A stretch of DNA of 64,000 bases, taken from the NCBI RefSeq assembly GCF_002216775.1, contig NZ_CP022315.1:2728001-2792000 (forward strand), written 5' to 3'. A program made the position numbers and the translations under genes. Source of the stretch: Virgibacillus phasianinus (GTDB taxonomy: Bacteria; Bacillota; Bacilli; Bacillales; Amphibacillaceae). Below, in pieces: positions 45,462 through 55,734 of the stretch. Position 1 is the first letter of the stretch. Every line of letters starts with the position of its first letter. The notes below the pieces were generated by a model. That model saw only the letters and a program-made list of their open reading frames with translations, was not told the origin of the DNA and did no database searches.

Positions 45462-46739
45462 ATGTTTAAGTTTAATGAAGAAAAAGGTCAATTAAAATGT
45501 TCTTTTTGCGGAAAGAGTCAGGATCAGGTTCGAAAACTAGTTGCTGGTCCAGGAGTTTATATATGTGATGAATGTATTGATCTTTGTACAGAAATCGTTG
45601 AAGAGGAGCTTGGTACGGAAGAAGAAACTGAATTTAAAGAAGTACCTAAGCCAAAAGAAATTTGCGAAATACTGGATGATTATGTAATAGGTCAGGATAA
45701 GGCAAAGAAAAATTTATCTGTAGCTGTGTACAACCACTATAAGCGAATCAATTCTCCAAAAAATAATGACGATGTTGAGTTGTCTAAGAGTAATATTGCA
45801 ATGCTTGGACCAACCGGTAGTGGTAAAACATTACTTGCTCAAACGTTAGCTAGAATTCTAAATGTGCCATTTGCTATTGCGGATGCGACTTCATTAACGG
45901 AAGCAGGCTACGTTGGGGAAGATGTTGAGAACATACTTTTAAAGCTTATTCAATCAGCTGATTATGATGTTGAAAAAGCTGAAAAAGGAATTATTTATAT
46001 TGACGAAATTGATAAGGTTGCACGAAAATCAGAGAACCCATCCATTACACGGGATGTTTCTGGTGAGGGAGTTCAACAGGCATTGCTAAAAATACTTGAA
46101 GGTACAGTTGCCAGTGTTCCTCCTCAAGGTGGCCGTAAGCATCCGCATCAGGAGTTTATCCAAATTGATACAACCAATATCCTGTTCATTTGTGGCGGAG
46201 CATTTGATGGTATCGATCAGATTATCAAGCGCCGTCTAGGTAAAAAAGTTATTGGATTTGGTGCAGACGATCAACAACAGGATCTTGAAGTTGGTCAACT
46301 GCTTTCAAAAGTATTACCAGAAGACCTTTTACGGTATGGGTTAATTCCAGAGTTTATCGGAAGGCTGCCAGTTATTGGGGCATTGGAACCATTAGACGAG
46401 GAAGCACTTGTTGAAATTCTAACTAAACCCAAAAATGCATTAGTGAAACAATATGAAAAATTATTCCTTATGGATGATGTTGAATTAGAATTTGAAGAAG
46501 ATGCACTAATTGAGATTTCAAAAAATGCCATTGAACGAAAAACAGGTGCACGAGGATTGCGTTCAATAATTGAAGGATTAATGCTTGATGTAATGTTTGA
46601 GCTTCCTTCACGTGACGACATTGAAAAATGCGTCATTACAAAAGAAACAGTCTTATTGGAAGATGGCAGTCCAAAACTTATCTTTAAGGACGGCACTGTG
46701 AAGGACGACAATAAGCCATTGCCTAAAGAGAGTGCATAA
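45462..46739 (+). CDS. clpX: ATP-dependent Clp protease ATP-binding subunit ClpX
   Basis: A 425-residue AAA+ unfoldase that feeds ClpP. The N-terminal C4 zinc domain has Cys13, Cys16, Cys35 and Cys38. Walker A is GPTGSGKT (near residue 117), Walker B YIDEIDK; the GYVGED pore loop and the sensor residues in the [10 protein letters not shown] and KTGARGLRS blocks follow. The ATG follows AGGGGTG. In B. subtilis lonB follows; here a long hairpin and lonA follow. Confidence 0.98.
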   Translation: MFKFNEEKGQLKCSFCGKSQDQVRKLVAGPGVYICDECIDLCTEIVEEELGTEEETEFKEVPKPKEICEILDDYVIGQDKAKKNLSVAVYNHYKRINSPKNNDDVELSKSNIAMLGPTGSGKTLLAQTLARILNVPFAIADATSLTEAGYVGEDVENILLKLIQSADYDVEKAEKGIIYIDEIDKVARKSENPSITRDVSGEGVQQALLKILEGTVASVPPQGGRKHPHQEFIQIDTTNILFICGGAFDGIDQIIKRRLGKKVIGFGADDQQQDLEVGQLLSKVLPEDLLRYGLIPEFIGRLPVIGALEPLDEEALVEILTKPKNALVKQYEKLFLMDDVELEFEEDALIEISKNAIERKTGARGLRSIIEGLMLDVMFELPSRDDIEKCVITKETVLLEDGSPKLIFKDGTVKDDNKPLPKESA

Positions 46740-46759
46740 TAGTTTGTGAATAAAATTTT

Positions 46760-46848
46760 AAGACTGACTGGTAAGAAATAATTAGCTCTTCCTATTACAT
46801 GAGGTAGAGGTTCTAATTATTTCTAGCCAAAGTCAGTCTTTTTCTTTT
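46760..46848 (+). terminator. Long imperfect hairpin after clpX
   Basis: AAGACTGACT ... AGTCAGTCTT forms the outer stem, with an inner GAAATAATTAG/CTAATTATTTC stem. A TTTTTCTTTTTC tail follows. Confidence 0.75.
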
Positions 46849-46995
46849 TCTTCATACATGCTATTAATTCGGTAATACTAGTAAGGGACCTCGCACATAA
46901 ACCCGAAAAGGACCATATACATTTACAAATGGCAATCTTTTCTATAAACTTTAATGATATATGCGGAATATGACAATTATGGAGGTATACATACG

Positions 46996-49326
46996 ATGAC
47001 AGATAAAACAATTCAACTTTCCCTCCTTCCATTACGCGGGTTACTCGTTTTACCATCTATGGTCATTCATTTGGATGTTGGACGGGAAAAGTCGATACAG
47101 GCACTGGAAAAAGCAATGATGGAAGATCAAACTATTTTCCTCGCTGCACAGAAAAAAGTAAGTGTGGATGATCCTGATCCTGAGAATATATATCGAATTG
47201 GAACTGTGGCAAATGTAAAACAAATGCTCAAATTACCAAATGGTACAATTCGTGTTTTAGTGGAAGGATTGTATCGTGCTGAAGTAATTCAATTCGTGGA
47301 AGAAGAAGAGCAATTCGTCGTTGAGGTTGCAGAGATAGTTGAGGAACGCGGGGATAAAAATGAAGAAGAAGCATTAATGCGTTCCTTATTAAACCAGTTT
47401 GAACAGTATATTAAAGTATCACGAAAAATTAATCATGAAACGTTAGAAACCGTTACCGATATAGAGGAAGCTAGTCATCTTGCGGATATTGTGACATCGC
47501 ATTTATCTCTCAAATTGAAAGATAAGCAGGAACTACTAGAAACAGCGAATGTAAAAAAGCGAATTCAGCGCTTAATTAAACTTATTTCAAATGAAAAAAA
47601 GGTTCTTGACTTAGAGAAGAAAATCGGGGATCGCGTAAAGAACTCAATGGAAAAAACACAGAAAGAATATTATTTGCGTGAACAATTAAAAGCGATTCAG
47701 AGAGAACTTGGAGAAAAAGATGGAAAAACAGGAGAAGTCGATCAACTTCGCACTAAAGTTGAAAAATCTGATATGCCTGACCGGGTTTTAGAAGTTGCTT
47801 TAAAAGAATTGAATCGATATGAAAAAGTGCCACAAAGTTCAGCCGAAAGCTCCGTTATACGCAATTATTTAGAGTGGCTGATTGCACTGCCTTGGACAAA
47901 TGAAACACAGGACACTATCGATATTGAACATGCACATAAAATTCTGGATGAAGATCATTATGGCCTCGAAAAGGTGAAAGAACGTGTACTTGAATACTTG
48001 GCAGTGCAGAAGCTTACTAATTCAATAAAGGGACCAATCCTATGCATTGTTGGAGCTCCTGGCGTTGGTAAAACCTCTCTGGCCAAATCGATTGCTCGTG
48101 CTATTGATCGAAATTTTGTTCGTATTTCCTTGGGCGGGGTACGTGACGAGGCTGAAATCAGGGGTCACCGCCGTACATATATTGGTGCTATGCCCGGTCG
48201 AATTATCCAAGGTATGAAAAAGGCACAAACGATAAACCCTGTTTTTCTTTTAGATGAAATAGATAAAATGTCCAATGATTTTAGGGGTGATCCATCTTCA
48301 GCAATGCTGGAGGTTTTGGATCCAGAACAAAACAGTAACTTCAGTGACCACTTTATTGAGGAAACCTATGATCTATCTAATGTTTTATTTGTTGCAACTG
48401 CAAACTATGTGAACAATATTCCTGGCCCATTGTTAGATAGGATGGAACTTATTTCAATTGCCGGATATACTGAAATTGAAAAACTTCATATCGCAAAAGA
48501 ACATTTGCTTGGAAAACAACTGAAGGAAAATGGGCTTAAAAAAGGTAATTTACAACTGCGTGATGAAGCGTTATTGAAATTAATCAGGACATATACCAGA
48601 GAGGCGGGAGTACGTAGTTTAGAACGTCAAATTGCCCGCCTATGCCGAAAAGCAGCAAAAATCATTGTATCAGAAGACAAGAAAAGGGTTGTCGTTACAG
48701 CAAAAAATATAGAGGATTTACTTGGGAAACCTGTTTTCCGTTATGGCCAAATGGAACAGGAAGACCAAGTTGGTACAGCAACCGGTTTGGCATATACTGC
48801 TGCCGGTGGGGATACGTTATCAATTGAAGTTTCTCATTATCCCGGTAAAGGGAAACTAACCTTGACAGGAAAACTTGGCGACGTTATGAAAGAGTCTGCT
48901 CAGGCTGCTTTTAGTTATATAAGATCAAGAGCAGAAGAATTAAATATTGATCCTGATTTCCATGAAACATATGATATTCATATTCATGTACCTGAGGGTG
49001 CAACACCCAAGGATGGTCCGTCTGCAGGTATTACAATGGCAACCGCTTTGGTTTCTGCCCTTTCTGGACGCGCGGTAAGAAAAGAAGTGGGAATGACGGG
49101 GGAAATTACTTTGCGAGGCCGTGTATTGCCCATAGGAGGCCTAAAGGAAAAATCCCTAAGTGCACATAGAGCGGGTATTACAACGATTATTATTCCTGAG
49201 GAAAATGAGAAGGATATTGATGATATCCCGGAAAGTGTACGAAGTGAATTGACTTTTGTTAAGGTTAATCATTTAGATCAAGTTCTTAAGTATGCGTTAG
49301 TGGGGGACCTATATGAAAGTAAATAA
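46996..49326 (+). CDS. lonA: Lon protease
   Basis: A 776-residue ATP-dependent serine protease for damaged and regulatory proteins. The N-terminal LAN domain begins [22 protein letters not shown] (in part). The AAA+ module carries GAPGVGKTS (near residue 354) and FLLDEIDKM. The proteolytic Ser-Lys dyad lies in [10 protein letters not shown] (Ser near 677) and [13 protein letters not shown] (Lys near 719). The ATG at 46996 follows ATGGAGG. It overlaps ysxC by 14 nt. Confidence 0.97.
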   Translation: MTDKTIQLSLLPLRGLLVLPSMVIHLDVGREKSIQALEKAMMEDQTIFLAAQKKVSVDDPDPENIYRIGTVANVKQMLKLPNGTIRVLVEGLYRAEVIQFVEEEEQFVVEVAEIVEERGDKNEEEALMRSLLNQFEQYIKVSRKINHETLETVTDIEEASHLADIVTSHLSLKLKDKQELLETANVKKRIQRLIKLISNEKKVLDLEKKIGDRVKNSMEKTQKEYYLREQLKAIQRELGEKDGKTGEVDQLRTKVEKSDMPDRVLEVALKELNRYEKVPQSSAESSVIRNYLEWLIALPWTNETQDTIDIEHAHKILDEDHYGLEKVKERVLEYLAVQKLTNSIKGPILCIVGAPGVGKTSLAKSIARAIDRNFVRISLGGVRDEAEIRGHRRTYIGAMPGRIIQGMKKAQTINPVFLLDEIDKMSNDFRGDPSSAMLEVLDPEQNSNFSDHFIEETYDLSNVLFVATANYVNNIPGPLLDRMELISIAGYTEIEKLHIAKEHLLGKQLKENGLKKGNLQLRDEALLKLIRTYTREAGVRSLERQIARLCRKAAKIIVSEDKKRVVVTAKNIEDLLGKPVFRYGQMEQEDQVGTATGLAYTAAGGDTLSIEVSHYPGKGKLTLTGKLGDVMKESAQAAFSYIRSRAEELNIDPDFHETYDIHIHVPEGATPKDGPSAGITMATALVSALSGRAVRKEVGMTGEITLRGRVLPIGGLKEKSLSAHRAGITTIIIPEENEKDIDDIPESVRSELTFVKVNHLDQVLKYALVGDLYESK

Positions 49327-49894
49327 CGCAGAAATTGTTATCAGTGCGGTAAGCCAAAAACAATATCCAAATGATCGTTTGCCAGAAATTGCATTGGCAG
49401 GCAGATCAAATGTTGGAAAATCTTCTTTTATTAATCGATTAATTCATCGTAAAAACCTGGCGCGAACATCCTCCAAACCTGGAAAAACACAAACATTAAA
49501 CTTCTACAAAATAAATGAATTCTTTTATTTTGTAGATGTTCCGGGTTATGGTTATGCCAAAGTATCAAAGGCAGAGCGCGCAAAGTGGGGCGTTATGATG
49601 GAAGAATATTTTGAAACAAGAGATACATTAAAAGCTGTTATACTGATTACAGACGTCCGTCATAAACCAACTGGTGATGATAGTAATATGTATCAGTTCT
49701 TAAAACACTTTGACCTTCCTGTTATCGTCATCGCAACTAAACTGGATAAAATCACCAAGGGCAAGCGGGCATCTTATCTAAAGCGTACGAGAGATACACT
49801 TGATATGGTAATAGAAGATCCGGTTATTCCCTTCTCATCTGAAACAGGCGAAGGAAAAGATGAAGCATGGTCCACTATCAGAAAATATTTATAG
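49313..49894 (+). CDS. ysxC: Ribosome-biogenesis GTPase YsxC/EngB
   Basis: A 193-residue TRAFAC GTPase for late 50S assembly. The G motifs are GRSNVGKSS (G1), the switch T in [18 protein letters not shown] (G3), TKLDK (G4) and SSETGEG (G5). The ATG at 49313 lies inside the end of lonA, behind GGGGG, so translation is coupled. Confidence 0.97.
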   Translation: MKVNNAEIVISAVSQKQYPNDRLPEIALAGRSNVGKSSFINRLIHRKNLARTSSKPGKTQTLNFYKINEFFYFVDVPGYGYAKVSKAERAKWGVMMEEYFETRDTLKAVILITDVRHKPTGDDSNMYQFLKHFDLPVIVIATKLDKITKGKRASYLKRTRDTLDMVIEDPVIPFSSETGEGKDEAWSTIRKYL

Positions 49895-49943
49895 AAAGGT
49901 GGCCCACGCTCGAACGAGACAAGATTTCAATTACTTTTATTAT

Positions 49944-50000
49944 AAGACTTCGTATTGATGTTAGTTACCTACTTCCCACATCGATGCGAAGTATTTTTAT
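49944..50000 (+). terminator. Terminator after ysxC
   Basis: ACTTCGTATTGATG (49947-49960) pairs imperfectly with CATCGATGCGAAGT (49979-49992), followed by ATTTTTAT. Confidence 0.65.
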
Positions 50001-50022
50001 AAGAGATAAAAGTGTATAATAT

Positions 50023-50200
50023 ATCGTCTAGCTCCAGCGCACATCTACTAGCGGAATTCCTGGCGGGACTTCAAAAGGAAGGATATTCGATTAAAATACC
50101 CTCTTGCTCAGGCGTGTTTTGTACGTTGTTAAACGGTCAACTCGCGCTATTATTAATCCCTAGAAAACCTAAAATCCATCGTGCCTTATCAATAAGCCGA
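50023..50200. repeat. Probable dispersed-repeat remnant between ysxC and the transporter
   Basis: The stretch starts GTCTAGCTCCAGCGC and contains CTCAGGCGTGTTTTGTACGT and CGGTCAACTCGCGC. It is not like the neighbouring AT-rich spacer. A frame of 120 codons (50012-50374) crosses it but has no ribosome binding site and looks spurious. I recall similar intergenic sequence in related genera but see no second copy here, so the repeat call is inference. Up to 50340 I see nothing else. Confidence 0.4.
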
Positions 50201-50342
50201 AATTTTCCGACATATAAAGAGTATTTTTATGTATTTGGGGGTATTTGTAAGGTATCAGAAGATATTTTTATGAGAACAACGTATTTGTACAAATTGTCTG
50301 AAATACAGAATGATAGAAAATTCGTATATTGTCTGTCAACTT

Positions 50343-50350
50343 GCTATAAT
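50343..50350 (+). promoter_or_regulatory. Extended -10 promoter of the amino-acid transporter
   Basis: TGCTATAAT gives an extended -10 (TATAAT at 50345-50350). No good -35 is visible. Confidence 0.45.
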
Positions 50351-50428
50351 AAAATATACAGTTCTGAAAGATAGATTCGTAACATACTAAGTTATATATG
50401 AACTACTAAACAGAGAAAGGGTGGTTGG

Positions 50429-51250
50429 TTGATTAAAAAACTGAATATTTTGTTTATTATTGGACTTTTAGCATTCATTTTGGCTGCATGTGGGTCCGAA
50501 GAAGGTTCAGACTCAAGTGATAGTGGTGAAAAAGACTCAGGTGATAATGAAGGATTTAAGCTGGTGGAGGATGGCAAACTTACATTTGCTGCCTCTGGGG
50601 AATTCAAACCGTTCAGTTTTATGAAGGATGGCAAAATGGTAGGATATGACATCGCAGTCGGGGAAGCAATTGCCGAAAAACTTGGTTTAGAACCTGTTCA
50701 ACAGAAAGCTAAATTTGCCGGAATTGTTACTGGCGTTAAACAAGGTCGTTATGATGTTGCGGTGGCAAGTCATACAATTACAGAGGATCGTTTAAAAGAA
50801 GTCGATTTTTCAGAACCCTATTATTATTCCGGTCCTGTAATATATACTCGGCCTGATAGTGATATCAAGTCAGCTGAAGATTTAAAGGGTAAGGAAATTT
50901 CAGTATCAAGAGGATCTACTTATGTAGATATTGCTAAAGAATATACAGAAAATATACCTCAGGTGGATAGTGATGTAGTTGCATTGCAATCACTAGCAAA
51001 AGGCCATCATGATGCAGTAATCACAGATAAAATTACTGGTGAAACTGCTATTGAAAACGGCTTGAAAATTGAAAGCCGTGGACAATTAGGTGTAAGTGAA
51101 CAGGCAGTGGCCGTTGCAAAGGATAATGATAAGTTACAAAAAGCGGTTAATGAAGCATTACAGGAGTTAAAAGAAAGTGGTAAATTGAAAGAATTGGCAA
51201 TGGAATGGGTTGGTGTCGATATCACCAAAGAACCTAAAGAAATAAAATAA
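50429..51250 (+). CDS. Polar amino-acid ABC transporter substrate-binding lipoprotein
   Basis: A 273-residue class-F binding protein. The signal peptide ends in the lipobox LAAC (Cys21), followed by a Ser/Asp/Gly linker. The PBPb fold has LTFAASGEFKPFSFM, DIAVGEAIAEKLGL and VASHTITEDRLKEVDFSEPYY (in pieces), as in cystine and polar amino-acid binders. The start is TTG behind AAAGGGTGG. It heads an operon with a permease and an ATPase. Substrate not determinable; cystine is a reasonable guess by resemblance to TcyA. Confidence 0.88.
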   Translation: MIKKLNILFIIGLLAFILAACGSEEGSDSSDSGEKDSGDNEGFKLVEDGKLTFAASGEFKPFSFMKDGKMVGYDIAVGEAIAEKLGLEPVQQKAKFAGIVTGVKQGRYDVAVASHTITEDRLKEVDFSEPYYYSGPVIYTRPDSDIKSAEDLKGKEISVSRGSTYVDIAKEYTENIPQVDSDVVALQSLAKGHHDAVITDKITGETAIENGLKIESRGQLGVSEQAVAVAKDNDKLQKAVNEALQELKESGKLKELAMEWVGVDITKEPKEIK

Positions 51251-51262
51251 TAGTTTTAGGAT

Positions 51263-51293
51263 ACAAATGTGCGCAGACTCTGCGCACATTTGT
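51263..51293 (+). promoter_or_regulatory. Perfect 31-nt palindrome between binding protein and permease
   Basis: ACAAATGTGCGCAGA, a central C, then TCTGCGCACATTTGT. No T-run follows; the next bases are CCCTTTAAAAGGAG, the permease ribosome binding site. It probably shields the upstream mRNA or attenuates distal genes so that the binding protein exceeds the membrane parts. Confidence 0.75.
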
Positions 51294-51315
51294 CCCTTTA
51301 AAAGGAGTGAACTGT

Positions 51316-51978
51316 TTGTCAGCAATTACACACTTTTTTGAAGTATTTATAGGCAGTTATGATTTGTTTTTAGAAGGACTTAAATTAACATTTCTATTGT
51401 CAGCAGCATCATTAGCTATTGCTTTTATAATTGGCTTGATTTTTGCTATTTTTAAGATCTCTAATATAAAAGTTTTAGAATGGATTGCGGATGCCTATAT
51501 ATGGATTGTCCGCGGAACACCGTTGATTGTACAAATATTTGTCCTTTATTATGGATTGGCTGAAATTGTGCTTCTTTCCCCGTTCTGGGCCGGAACAGCG
51601 GGACTGGCTTTCCATAGTGGGGCATATATAGCTGAGATTATTCGTGGATCTATTCAATCGATTGATAAAGGTCAAAGTGAAGCAGGACGTACACTTGGAA
51701 TGACTAAAGGTCTTACCATGCGCAGAATTATCCTGCCACAGGCCTTTCGACGTGCGGTTCCATCGCTTGGTAATCAATTTATTATTGGAATTAAAGATTC
51801 CTCACTAGTCTCTTTTATTGGAATGCAGGAACTATTCGGTGTCGCAAGTACGCAAGGTTCAAACAACTTTGATTACCTGCCATACTATTTAACAGTAGCG
51901 GTTTATTACTTATTTATAGTCCTAATTCTTACTTTAATTGTGAATAAACTCGAGAAAAGAATGGCTAGAAGTGATTAA
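51316..51978 (+). CDS. Amino-acid ABC transporter permease
   Basis: A 220-residue HisM/GlnP-type permease with about five helices. The coupling loop is GQSEAGRTLGMTKGLTMRRIILPQA (in part), and the N-terminal GLKLTFLLSAASLAIAF segment is typical. The TTG at 51316 lies 8 nt after AAAAGGAG; a GTG at 51307 overlaps that site. Presumably a homodimer. Confidence 0.9.
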   Translation: MSAITHFFEVFIGSYDLFLEGLKLTFLLSAASLAIAFIIGLIFAIFKISNIKVLEWIADAYIWIVRGTPLIVQIFVLYYGLAEIVLLSPFWAGTAGLAFHSGAYIAEIIRGSIQSIDKGQSEAGRTLGMTKGLTMRRIILPQAFRRAVPSLGNQFIIGIKDSSLVSFIGMQELFGVASTQGSNNFDYLPYYLTVAVYYLFIVLILTLIVNKLEKRMARSD

Positions 51979-51993
51979 CTTAGGGGGTATAGT

Positions 51994-52734
51994 ATGAGCG
52001 AAAAACAGGAAATGATTAGGGTTGAAAAATTAAATAAATCATTTGGTAATTTACATGTACTAAAAGATATCGATATGACAGTAACGGAGAGCGATGTTGT
52101 TGTATTAATTGGTGCCAGCGGATCTGGAAAGAGTACCTTGCTGCGCTGTCTAAACTTTCTTGAGATGAAGGATAACGGTAAAATCATAATTGAAGGCGAA
52201 CAAGTTGAGAAAGATACACATAATCTAAACAAAGTTCGTGAACGCGTAGGTATGGTATTCCAACATTTTAATCTATTCCCTCATAAAACAGTTATTGGCA
52301 ACGTAATCGAAGCACCTACGCAAGTAAAAGGTGTCAAAAAAGATCAGGCAATCAGGGAAGGTAAGGAGCTTTTAGACAAAGTTGGCCTTGGTGATAAGTA
52401 TAATGTATACCCTTCAACATTATCTGGAGGGCAAAAACAACGTGTCGCGATAGCCCGTGCTTTAGCCATGAAGCCGGATGTTATGTTGTTTGACGAGCCT
52501 ACATCAGCATTGGACCCTGAACTTGTTGGCGAAGTACTATCTACAATGAAAGAACTTGCTGAAGAGGGAATGACGATGGTTGTGGTAACACACGAAATGG
52601 GATTTGCCAGGGAAGTTGGCGATTGGGTCGTATATATGCACGATGGTAAGATAGTTGAGGGCGGAGTTCCAAAAGACATTTTCGATAATCCACAAGAAGA
52701 ACGTACAAAAGAATTCTTAAGTTCTATTTTATAA
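51994..52734 (+). CDS. Amino-acid ABC transporter ATP-binding protein
   Basis: A 246-residue ABC ATPase of the polar amino-acid uptake class. Walker A is [10 protein letters not shown]-loop FQHFNLFPH, signature LSGGQKQRV, Walker [13 protein letters not shown] and H-loop VTHEMGF. The ATG follows TAGGGGG. It completes the three-gene operon and is followed by a terminator. Confidence 0.93.
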   Translation: MSEKQEMIRVEKLNKSFGNLHVLKDIDMTVTESDVVVLIGASGSGKSTLLRCLNFLEMKDNGKIIIEGEQVEKDTHNLNKVRERVGMVFQHFNLFPHKTVIGNVIEAPTQVKGVKKDQAIREGKELLDKVGLGDKYNVYPSTLSGGQKQRVAIARALAMKPDVMLFDEPTSALDPELVGEVLSTMKELAEEGMTMVVVTHEMGFAREVGDWVVYMHDGKIVEGGVPKDIFDNPQEERTKEFLSSIL

Positions 52735-52770
52735 TTGGCCACAAATCTATAAACTATGACGTATGCAAAG

Positions 52771-52799
52771 AAAGAGGCAGTCCATTGAACTGCCTCTTT
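52771..52799. terminator. Bidirectional terminator between the transporter and ysxD
   Basis: AAAGAGGCAGT-CCATTGA-ACTGCCTCTTT, flanked by T-rich sequence on the right and A-rich sequence on the left. Confidence 0.85.
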
Positions 52800-52800
52800 C

Positions 52801-53283
52801 TTATTTTTTCTTTTTTAAATAATAAACTCCAAGGATTATTAAAACAATTGGCCAAAACTGTTCAACAAATTCCAAAATTTGATATATCCAATTCAAATAT
52901 GGTGGTAAATTAACGGAAAAAATAACGATCAAGGATAATACGATAAGTATAAGGCCTGGTAAAAAACCTTCCTTCGTTTTAAGAAATCGTACAATGAATG
53001 CAATACCTATTATTAGCGGATATACTCCCCAATGATCAATCCAAAAAGAATAGTGATTAATCCCATGGAAATGAATACCAAGACCAAGTATAATGGTGCC
53101 TCCGAGCAAGTGCTGATAGTCTTTTGTTTTATAACTATGTATAAGGAACGCTAGACCGATAATAATAAGAAGCGTAGGCCAAGAATAAAAGTCTGTTATT
53201 ATCGGAAGTTTCAGTTTGCTTAGCAGGAAATATAAGCCAATTCCGATTAATAAATACCCTGCAAAAGCATGTTGTTTTTTCAT
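52801..53283 (-). CDS. ysxD: YsxD-like multi-helix membrane protein
   Basis: A 160-residue protein of at least five or six hydrophobic helices with the repeated pattern WPTLLIIIGLAFLI and WPIVLIILGVYYL. That pattern is typical of LiaI/LiaF-like transmembrane regions. A short KKKK tail ends it. The ATG at 53283 follows AAAGGGATG. It sits upstream of hemA on the opposite strand, at the place of ysxD. Function unknown; an envelope-stress link would be guesswork. Confidence 0.75.
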   Translation of the reverse strand: MKKQHAFAGYLLIGIGLYFLLSKLKLPIITDFYSWPTLLIIIGLAFLIHSYKTKDYQHLLGGTIILGLGIHFHGINHYSFWIDHWGVYPLIIGIAFIVRFLKTKEGFLPGLILIVLSLIVIFSVNLPPYLNWIYQILEFVEQFWPIVLIILGVYYLKKKK

Positions 53284-53453
53284 AATGCATCCCTTTCTGT
53301 ATACGCTTTTAAACAGGTAGATTCCTTGCTTATAACCACCTGTTATGATAAAGTACATACGAGTTAGTTTAAAATGATTATCTAATAATAATCGTATCAT
53401 AATTGATTCGAAATCTGTTCACATTTTATCAAAAGTCGAAATTATTTTCTATG

Positions 53454-53468
53454 TTATACTAATTATAA
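53454..53468 (+). promoter_or_regulatory. PerR-like box upstream of hemA
   Basis: TTATACTAATTATAA matches the Per box TTATAATnATTATAA in all but one informative position. It overlaps possible -10 elements (TATACT, TATAAT) about 45 nt before hemA. In B. subtilis the hemA operon is under PerR control, which supports the reading. Confidence 0.72.
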
Positions 53469-53508
53469 TGAAAGCATTATGTTTTAAGATTTGTTGGGGG
53501 TAGATCAT

Positions 53509-54882
53509 GTGCACATACTAAAAGTTGGAATTAACTATAAATCAACCCCAGTTGAAATCAGGGAAAAACTAACATTTTCTGAACAGGACATGGATCACGC
53601 TATGCTCTTTCTAAAAACACAAAAAAGTATTTTGGAAAATGTTATTGTTTCTACATGTAACCGTACTGAAATATATGCGGTAGTTGATCAAATTCATACT
53701 GGACGTTATTATATAAAACAATTTTTATCTGAGTGGTTTCAGCTGGAACAAGATGAATTCTCTTCTTATTTACGAATTGAAGAGAGTGATGGCGTGGTCG
53801 AGCACTTATTTAAAGTGGCTGCCGGGCTTGATTCAATGGTGCTGGGTGAAACTCAAATTCTTGGGCAGGTAAAACAGGCATTTTTAACCGCTCAAAAAAT
53901 GAAAACAACCGGAACCATTTTAAACGAATTATTTAAACAAGCTATTACATTTGCCAAAAAGGCACATAAAGAGACAGCAATTAGCGAGCATGCTGTGTCT
54001 ATTAGTTATGCTGCAGTGGAACTTGCCAAAAAGATATTTGGTGACTTGCAAAATAAGCATATTGTCATTTTCGGTGCTGGTAAAATGGGTGAATTAGCTG
54101 TAAAGAATCTTCAGGGGTCGGGTGCAACAAAAATTACAATGATCAACCGTACATTTGAAAAAGCGGTTGAATTGGCGGAAAAATTCGGCGCTGTTTCCGA
54201 ACATGCAGAAAACCTTATGGATGTTTTGCATGATGCCGATATCTTAATTAGCTCAACTGGGGCTGATTCAGTAGTTATAACGAGAGAAATGCTTGATCCA
54301 ATTCAGAGGAAACGTAAAGGCAGTCCATTGTTTCTTGTTGATATAGCTGTACCACGTGATATTGACCCAGAGGTAGGTAAATTAGACAGTATTTTTCTAT
54401 ACGACATTGATGATTTACAGGATATTGTTGATCAAAATCTTGCTTCACGGCAAAAGGCTGCAGAATCAATAGCGGTCATGGTTGAAAAGGAAATTGTCAC
54501 CTTTAAAGAATGGCTGCAAACGCTTGGGGTTGTTCCAGTTATATCAGCACTCAGACAAAAGGCATTATCCATCCAGGCAGATACGATGGAAAGCATTGAA
54601 CGGAAAATGCCTGAGCTTTCCACCAGGGAAAAGAAAGTATTAAATAAACACACGAAAAGTATTATTAATCAATTATTAAAAGAACCGGTAACACAAGCTA
54701 AAGAACTTGCCGCTGGCAAAGATTCAGATGAAAAGCTGGAATTGTTCATGGAGATATTTGGGATTAAGGAAGAAGTCCAAAAAGAAATGGACAAGCAATC
54801 TAAAAAAAACACTACAGTGAATGAAACAGAATCGAATGGAAAAATATCCTTTCCTTTAGTAGATAAGCTATCAACCAATTAA
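53509..54882 (+). CDS. hemA: Glutamyl-tRNA reductase
   Basis: A 457-residue enzyme that reduces glutamyl-tRNA to glutamate-1-semialdehyde, the first committed step of haem synthesis. The catalytic Cys50 lies in [25 protein letters not shown] and the NADPH fold GAGKMGELA follow, and a C-terminal dimerisation helix ends the protein. The GTG at 53509 follows TTGGGGG. First gene of hemAXCDBL. Confidence 0.96.
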   Translation: MHILKVGINYKSTPVEIREKLTFSEQDMDHAMLFLKTQKSILENVIVSTCNRTEIYAVVDQIHTGRYYIKQFLSEWFQLEQDEFSSYLRIEESDGVVEHLFKVAAGLDSMVLGETQILGQVKQAFLTAQKMKTTGTILNELFKQAITFAKKAHKETAISEHAVSISYAAVELAKKIFGDLQNKHIVIFGAGKMGELAVKNLQGSGATKITMINRTFEKAVELAEKFGAVSEHAENLMDVLHDADILISSTGADSVVITREMLDPIQRKRKGSPLFLVDIAVPRDIDPEVGKLDSIFLYDIDDLQDIVDQNLASRQKAAESIAVMVEKEIVTFKEWLQTLGVVPVISALRQKALSIQADTMESIERKMPELSTREKKVLNKHTKSIINQLLKEPVTQAKELAAGKDSDEKLELFMEIFGIKEEVQKEMDKQSKKNTTVNETESNGKISFPLVDKLSTN

Positions 54883-54900
54883 GATGAAAGGATAATAAGT

Positions 54901-55719
54901 ATGTTTGAATCACGATGGCTATATGAAATTATTTTAATTATTTATGGCTTAAGTTTGACCTGCTACTTCATTGACTTTATTCAAAGTAACCAGAAGGCAA
55001 ATCGGATCGCCTTCTGGTTACTTAGTATGGTTTGGATTATTCAGAGCTTTTTTTTATGCAAACAAGTATTTTTGGAAAATAGCTTTCCAATTCTGTCTCT
55101 ATACGATGGATTGTTTTTTTATTCCTTTGTGCTTGTAACACTTTCATTAATTATTAATCGGCTTTTTTCTATTCACTTTATTGTCTTTTTCACAAATTTA
55201 TTTGGATTTTTTATTTTACTATTATATATATTAACGAAAGCAAAACGAGAAGGGCTTGAGCAAGGTGTACAGCTGGTCAATGAAATTTTGATTACCCATA
55301 TTACACTTTCAATTGTTTCATATGGCTTTTTTACCTTATCGTTTTTACTTTCGATCATGTACCTGGTCCAGTATAGGTTACTTAAGAATAAGCAGGGAAT
55401 GAGGTGGATTCGAAGACTTGGTGATTTAAAGCAACTTGACCGGTATTCATTTATGGCGGTTACCCTTGGGGTGCCATTATTATTACTTGGTATTATCCTT
55501 GGTGTAGTCTGGGCGTATGTCGCTAACGAAGAATTTTATTGGTTTGATTTAAAAACATTTGGATCCTTTTTGGTTTTGGCTGTATATGTTCTTTACCTGT
55601 TACTTCGCGTGATAAAAAGGTATCAGGGCAAAGCAATATCCATCTATAATACGGCAGCATTTTTAATATTAATTATTAACTTTTTATTATTTAGTTTATT
55701 ATCTAATTTCCACTTTTAA
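54901..55719 (+). CDS. hemX: HemX, CcsA/ResC-like membrane protein
   Basis: A 272-residue integral membrane protein with about eight helices and the cytochrome c assembly family look. In B. subtilis HemX lowers the level of HemA. It lies 18 nt after hemA, with AAAGGA as ribosome binding site. The classical WxxW haem-handling motif is not obvious, as is usual for HemX. Confidence 0.9.
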   Translation: MFESRWLYEIILIIYGLSLTCYFIDFIQSNQKANRIAFWLLSMVWIIQSFFLCKQVFLENSFPILSLYDGLFFYSFVLVTLSLIINRLFSIHFIVFFTNLFGFFILLLYILTKAKREGLEQGVQLVNEILITHITLSIVSYGFFTLSFLLSIMYLVQYRLLKNKQGMRWIRRLGDLKQLDRYSFMAVTLGVPLLLLGIILGVVWAYVANEEFYWFDLKTFGSFLVLAVYVLYLLLRVIKRYQGKAISIYNTAAFLILIINFLLFSLLSNFHF

Positions 55720-55734
55720 GGAGGAGAAAGAAAC

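Noticed and set aside
50012-50374. A 120-codon frame between ysxC and the transporter
   Set aside because: It starts at a GTG without a ribosome binding site, crosses repeat-like sequence and a promoter region, and its product looks like no protein family.
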